From positions 7,105,560-7,169,559 of the forward strand of contig NZ_CP020042.1 in assembly GCF_002028425.1 (NCBI RefSeq): a stretch of DNA of 64,000 nucleotides, written 5' to 3'. The notes under the pieces are model-generated. The model worked only from the letters and a program-made list of their open reading frames with translations. It was not told where the DNA came from and ran no database searches. Below are positions 62,837 through 64,000 of the stretch, piece after piece; position 1 is the stretch's first letter, and the number at the start of each line of letters is the position of its first letter. The translations under genes and the position numbers were made by a program. This stretch comes from Streptomyces katrae (GTDB lineage: Bacteria; Actinomycetota; Actinomycetes; Streptomycetales; Streptomycetaceae).

Positions 62837-63528
62837 TCAGGATCCTGGTCGCCGACGACGAACCCATGATCCGCGCCGGCATCTGCGCGGTCCTCGCCTG
62901 CGACCCCGGCTTCTCGGTCGTCGCGCAGGCGGCCGACGGCCGGGAGGCGGTGGAGCTGGTCCTGCGTCACCGCCCGGACGTGGCCGTCCTGGACGTCCGG
63001 ATGCCCGGCGGCGGCGGTATCGACGCGGCCGCCGAGATACGCCGGACGGTCCCCGGGACGGCGGTGGTCATGCTGACGACGTTCGGCGAGGACGAGTACA
63101 TCCTGCGCGCCCTCGGGGAGGGCGCCGCGGGCTTCCTGATCAAATCGGGGGAGCCGGAGGAACTCCTGGCCGGTGTGCGGGCCGTGGCCGAGGGAGCCGC
63201 CTACCTGTCGCCGAAGGTCGCCGCCCGGGTGGTGGCGCACCTGGCCGCGGACGGCGCGGGTGCCCGGGCCGCCCGCCGCTCAGCCGCCCGCGCCCGGGTG
63301 GAATCCCTGACGGCCCGGGAGCGGGACGTGCTCGGCTGCCTCGGCGGGGGGCTGTCCAACGGGCAGATCGCCCGCCGTCTGGGTCTCGCGGAGGGGACGG
63401 TGAAGGCCCATGTCAGCTCGATCCTCGCGCGGCTGGGCGTCGACAACCGCGCCGCCGCGGCCGTGACCGCCCACGAGGCCGGTGTCGTGCCGGCGCCGCC
63501 GGCCGGGGGGTCCGCCAAGGAGCGCTGA
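62833..63528 (+). CDS. NarL/LuxR-family response regulator
   Basis: 231 residues. The receiver has VADDEP, phospho-acceptor D54 in VAVLDVRMPG, T in MLTTFGED and K in LIKSGEPEEL. The LuxR-type HTH (about 165-220) is LTARERDVLGCLGGGLSNGQIARRLGLAEGTVKAHVSSILARLGVDNRAAA. Coupled to the kinase by ATGA. The 3' part is overlapped antisense by the PAP2 reading frame. Target genes unknown. Confidence 0.9.
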   Translation: MIRILVADDEPMIRAGICAVLACDPGFSVVAQAADGREAVELVLRHRPDVAVLDVRMPGGGGIDAAAEIRRTVPGTAVVMLTTFGEDEYILRALGEGAAGFLIKSGEPEELLAGVRAVAEGAAYLSPKVAARVVAHLAADGAGARAARRSAARARVESLTARERDVLGCLGGGLSNGQIARRLGLAEGTVKAHVSSILARLGVDNRAAAAVTAHEAGVVPAPPAGGSAKER

Positions 63529-64000
63529 CGCGCCCCGGGCGGCCGCCGGCAGCGCCAGCAGCCGTACGACGGCCACCGCCGCCGCCCCCAGCACCGCACC
63601 CGCGAGCACGTCGTGCGGGTAGTGCACGCCGACCAGCACCCTCAGCAGGGCCGCCGCGCCCGCCACGGGCAGGGCGAGGGCCGCGAGCCGCGGCCGCACC
63701 GCCGAGACGCCGACGGCCAGTGCGACGGCGAGGGTCGCGTGGTTGCTCGGGAAGGACCAGTCGCCGGGCGCGGGGCACTCCGCGAGGGCCCGCGCCCACG
63801 GCAGGGCGCGGCACGGCCGCTCCTCGTCGACGAGCACCTTCAGCACCTCGCTGATCCCGTAGCCCGCGACCGTGCCCGCGGCGGCCGTGGCGAGCCCGCC
63901 CAGCCCCCGTGCGTCGCGGGTACGGAAGGCCCGCCACGCCGTCCAGGCCAGCAGGAGGCCGAGGACGACCAGCGTGCCGTCGCTCGCGGCCTCCAGCAGG
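63280..64000 (-). CDS. PAP2 superfamily phosphatase, 5' end outside the window
   Basis: The PAP2 motifs are intact: KVLVDEERPC (K-x6-R-P), WSFPSNHATLAVALAVG (P-S-G/N-H) and RVLVGVHYPHDVLAGAVLGAAAV (S/V-R-x5-H-x3-D). At least three membrane helices are visible. Such enzymes dephosphorylate phosphatidate or undecaprenyl pyrophosphate. The frame continues 249 nt past the start of the convergent regulator's 3' end, with an Arg/Gly-rich tail (about residues 155 on) unlike the family. The true end may be near 63530 with that tail being artefact, but no earlier in-frame stop exists. Confidence 0.78.
   Translation of the reverse strand, partial: LLEAASDGTLVVLGLLLAWTAWRAFRTRDARGLGGLATAAAGTVAGYGISEVLKVLVDEERPCRALPWARALAECPAPGDWSFPSNHATLAVALAVGVSAVRPRLAALALPVAGAAALLRVLVGVHYPHDVLAGAVLGAAAVAVVRLLALPAAARGASALLGGPPGRRRRHDTGLVGGHGRGGAVVDAQPREDRADMGLHRPLRETQTAGDLPVGQPPAEAAEHVPLPGRQGFHPGAGG

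Overview
The window is high-GC DNA, with G or C at almost every third codon position, frequent GTG starts and many 4-bp ATGA/GTGA stop-start overlaps. Gene content points to Streptomyces or a close relative: a WhiB protein, a SigB/SigF-type stress sigma factor with a serine-kinase-fold partner, a mycothiol-dependent DinB-like enzyme, a TipA-like MerR regulator, an F420-type luciferase-like oxidoreductase fragment and many short secreted proteins. It reads as accessory chromosome, probably arm-like: transport and regulatory genes, two IS481-family insertions, several decaying genes and four tandem-repeat arrays. I saw no rRNA, tRNA or CRISPR array.

Layout. 1-10.6 kb: oxidoreductase fragment, YnfA, a membrane PQQ-type propeller, GNAT, LysR, a MerR/TipA-like regulator coupled to a glycosyltransferase, broken P450 and nucleotidyltransferase genes, CsbD, a methyltransferase and a DUF4190-type protein. 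10.6-11.7 kb: IS481-family copy 1. 11.7-20.2 kb: polysaccharide deacetylase, then an OmpR-type two-component pair divergent from a lipoprotein/adaptor/ATPase/permease operon (MacAB-like), then a VWA protein. 20.4-33.6 kb: small secreted proteins, a DUF4173-like membrane protein, an HTH protein anchored by a transmembrane helix, a LysR/MFS divergent pair, an SDR-DUF2867 protein and a frameshifted gene. 33.6-37.8 kb: RsbW-like kinase, stress sigma factor, winged-helix protein, emfourin-like protein, MscS channel, WhiB. 37.7-46.8 kb: membrane glycosyltransferase, second deacetylase, FUSC-like protein, serine-hydrolase remnant, HEAT and MerR-HEAT genes, a secreted M15-type peptidase and, divergent from it, a secreted ADP-ribosyltransferase of Scabin/ScARP type. 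46.9-51.2 kb: aldo/keto reductase and TetR sharing two operators, rhomboid-like protein, hydrolase, GNAT. 51.2-52.3 kb: IS copy 2, inverted. 52.3-64 kb: katG, DUF1206, a coupled HemK-like/CDGSH/iron-redox operon, DoxX, acyltransferase, roadblock-like protein, ArsR with a perfect operator, a NarL-type two-component pair whose kinase carries an extra C-terminal membrane/extracytoplasmic domain, and a PAP2 phosphatase cut by the right edge.

The clearest unusual signals are these. (1) The two near-identical 1071-bp insertions have no internal transposase stop; the NCTAGN target duplication supplies the last residue and the TAG, and each landed on the TAG stop of a host gene without changing that gene's product. 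(2) Dense tandem arrays occur between genes: 20 units of 22 bp, five units of a 19-bp hairpin, four units of another 19-mer and six units of a 9-mer. (3) The HemK/CDGSH/iron-redox operon, the HEAT/MerR-HEAT pair and two membrane-anchored regulators have unfamiliar architectures.
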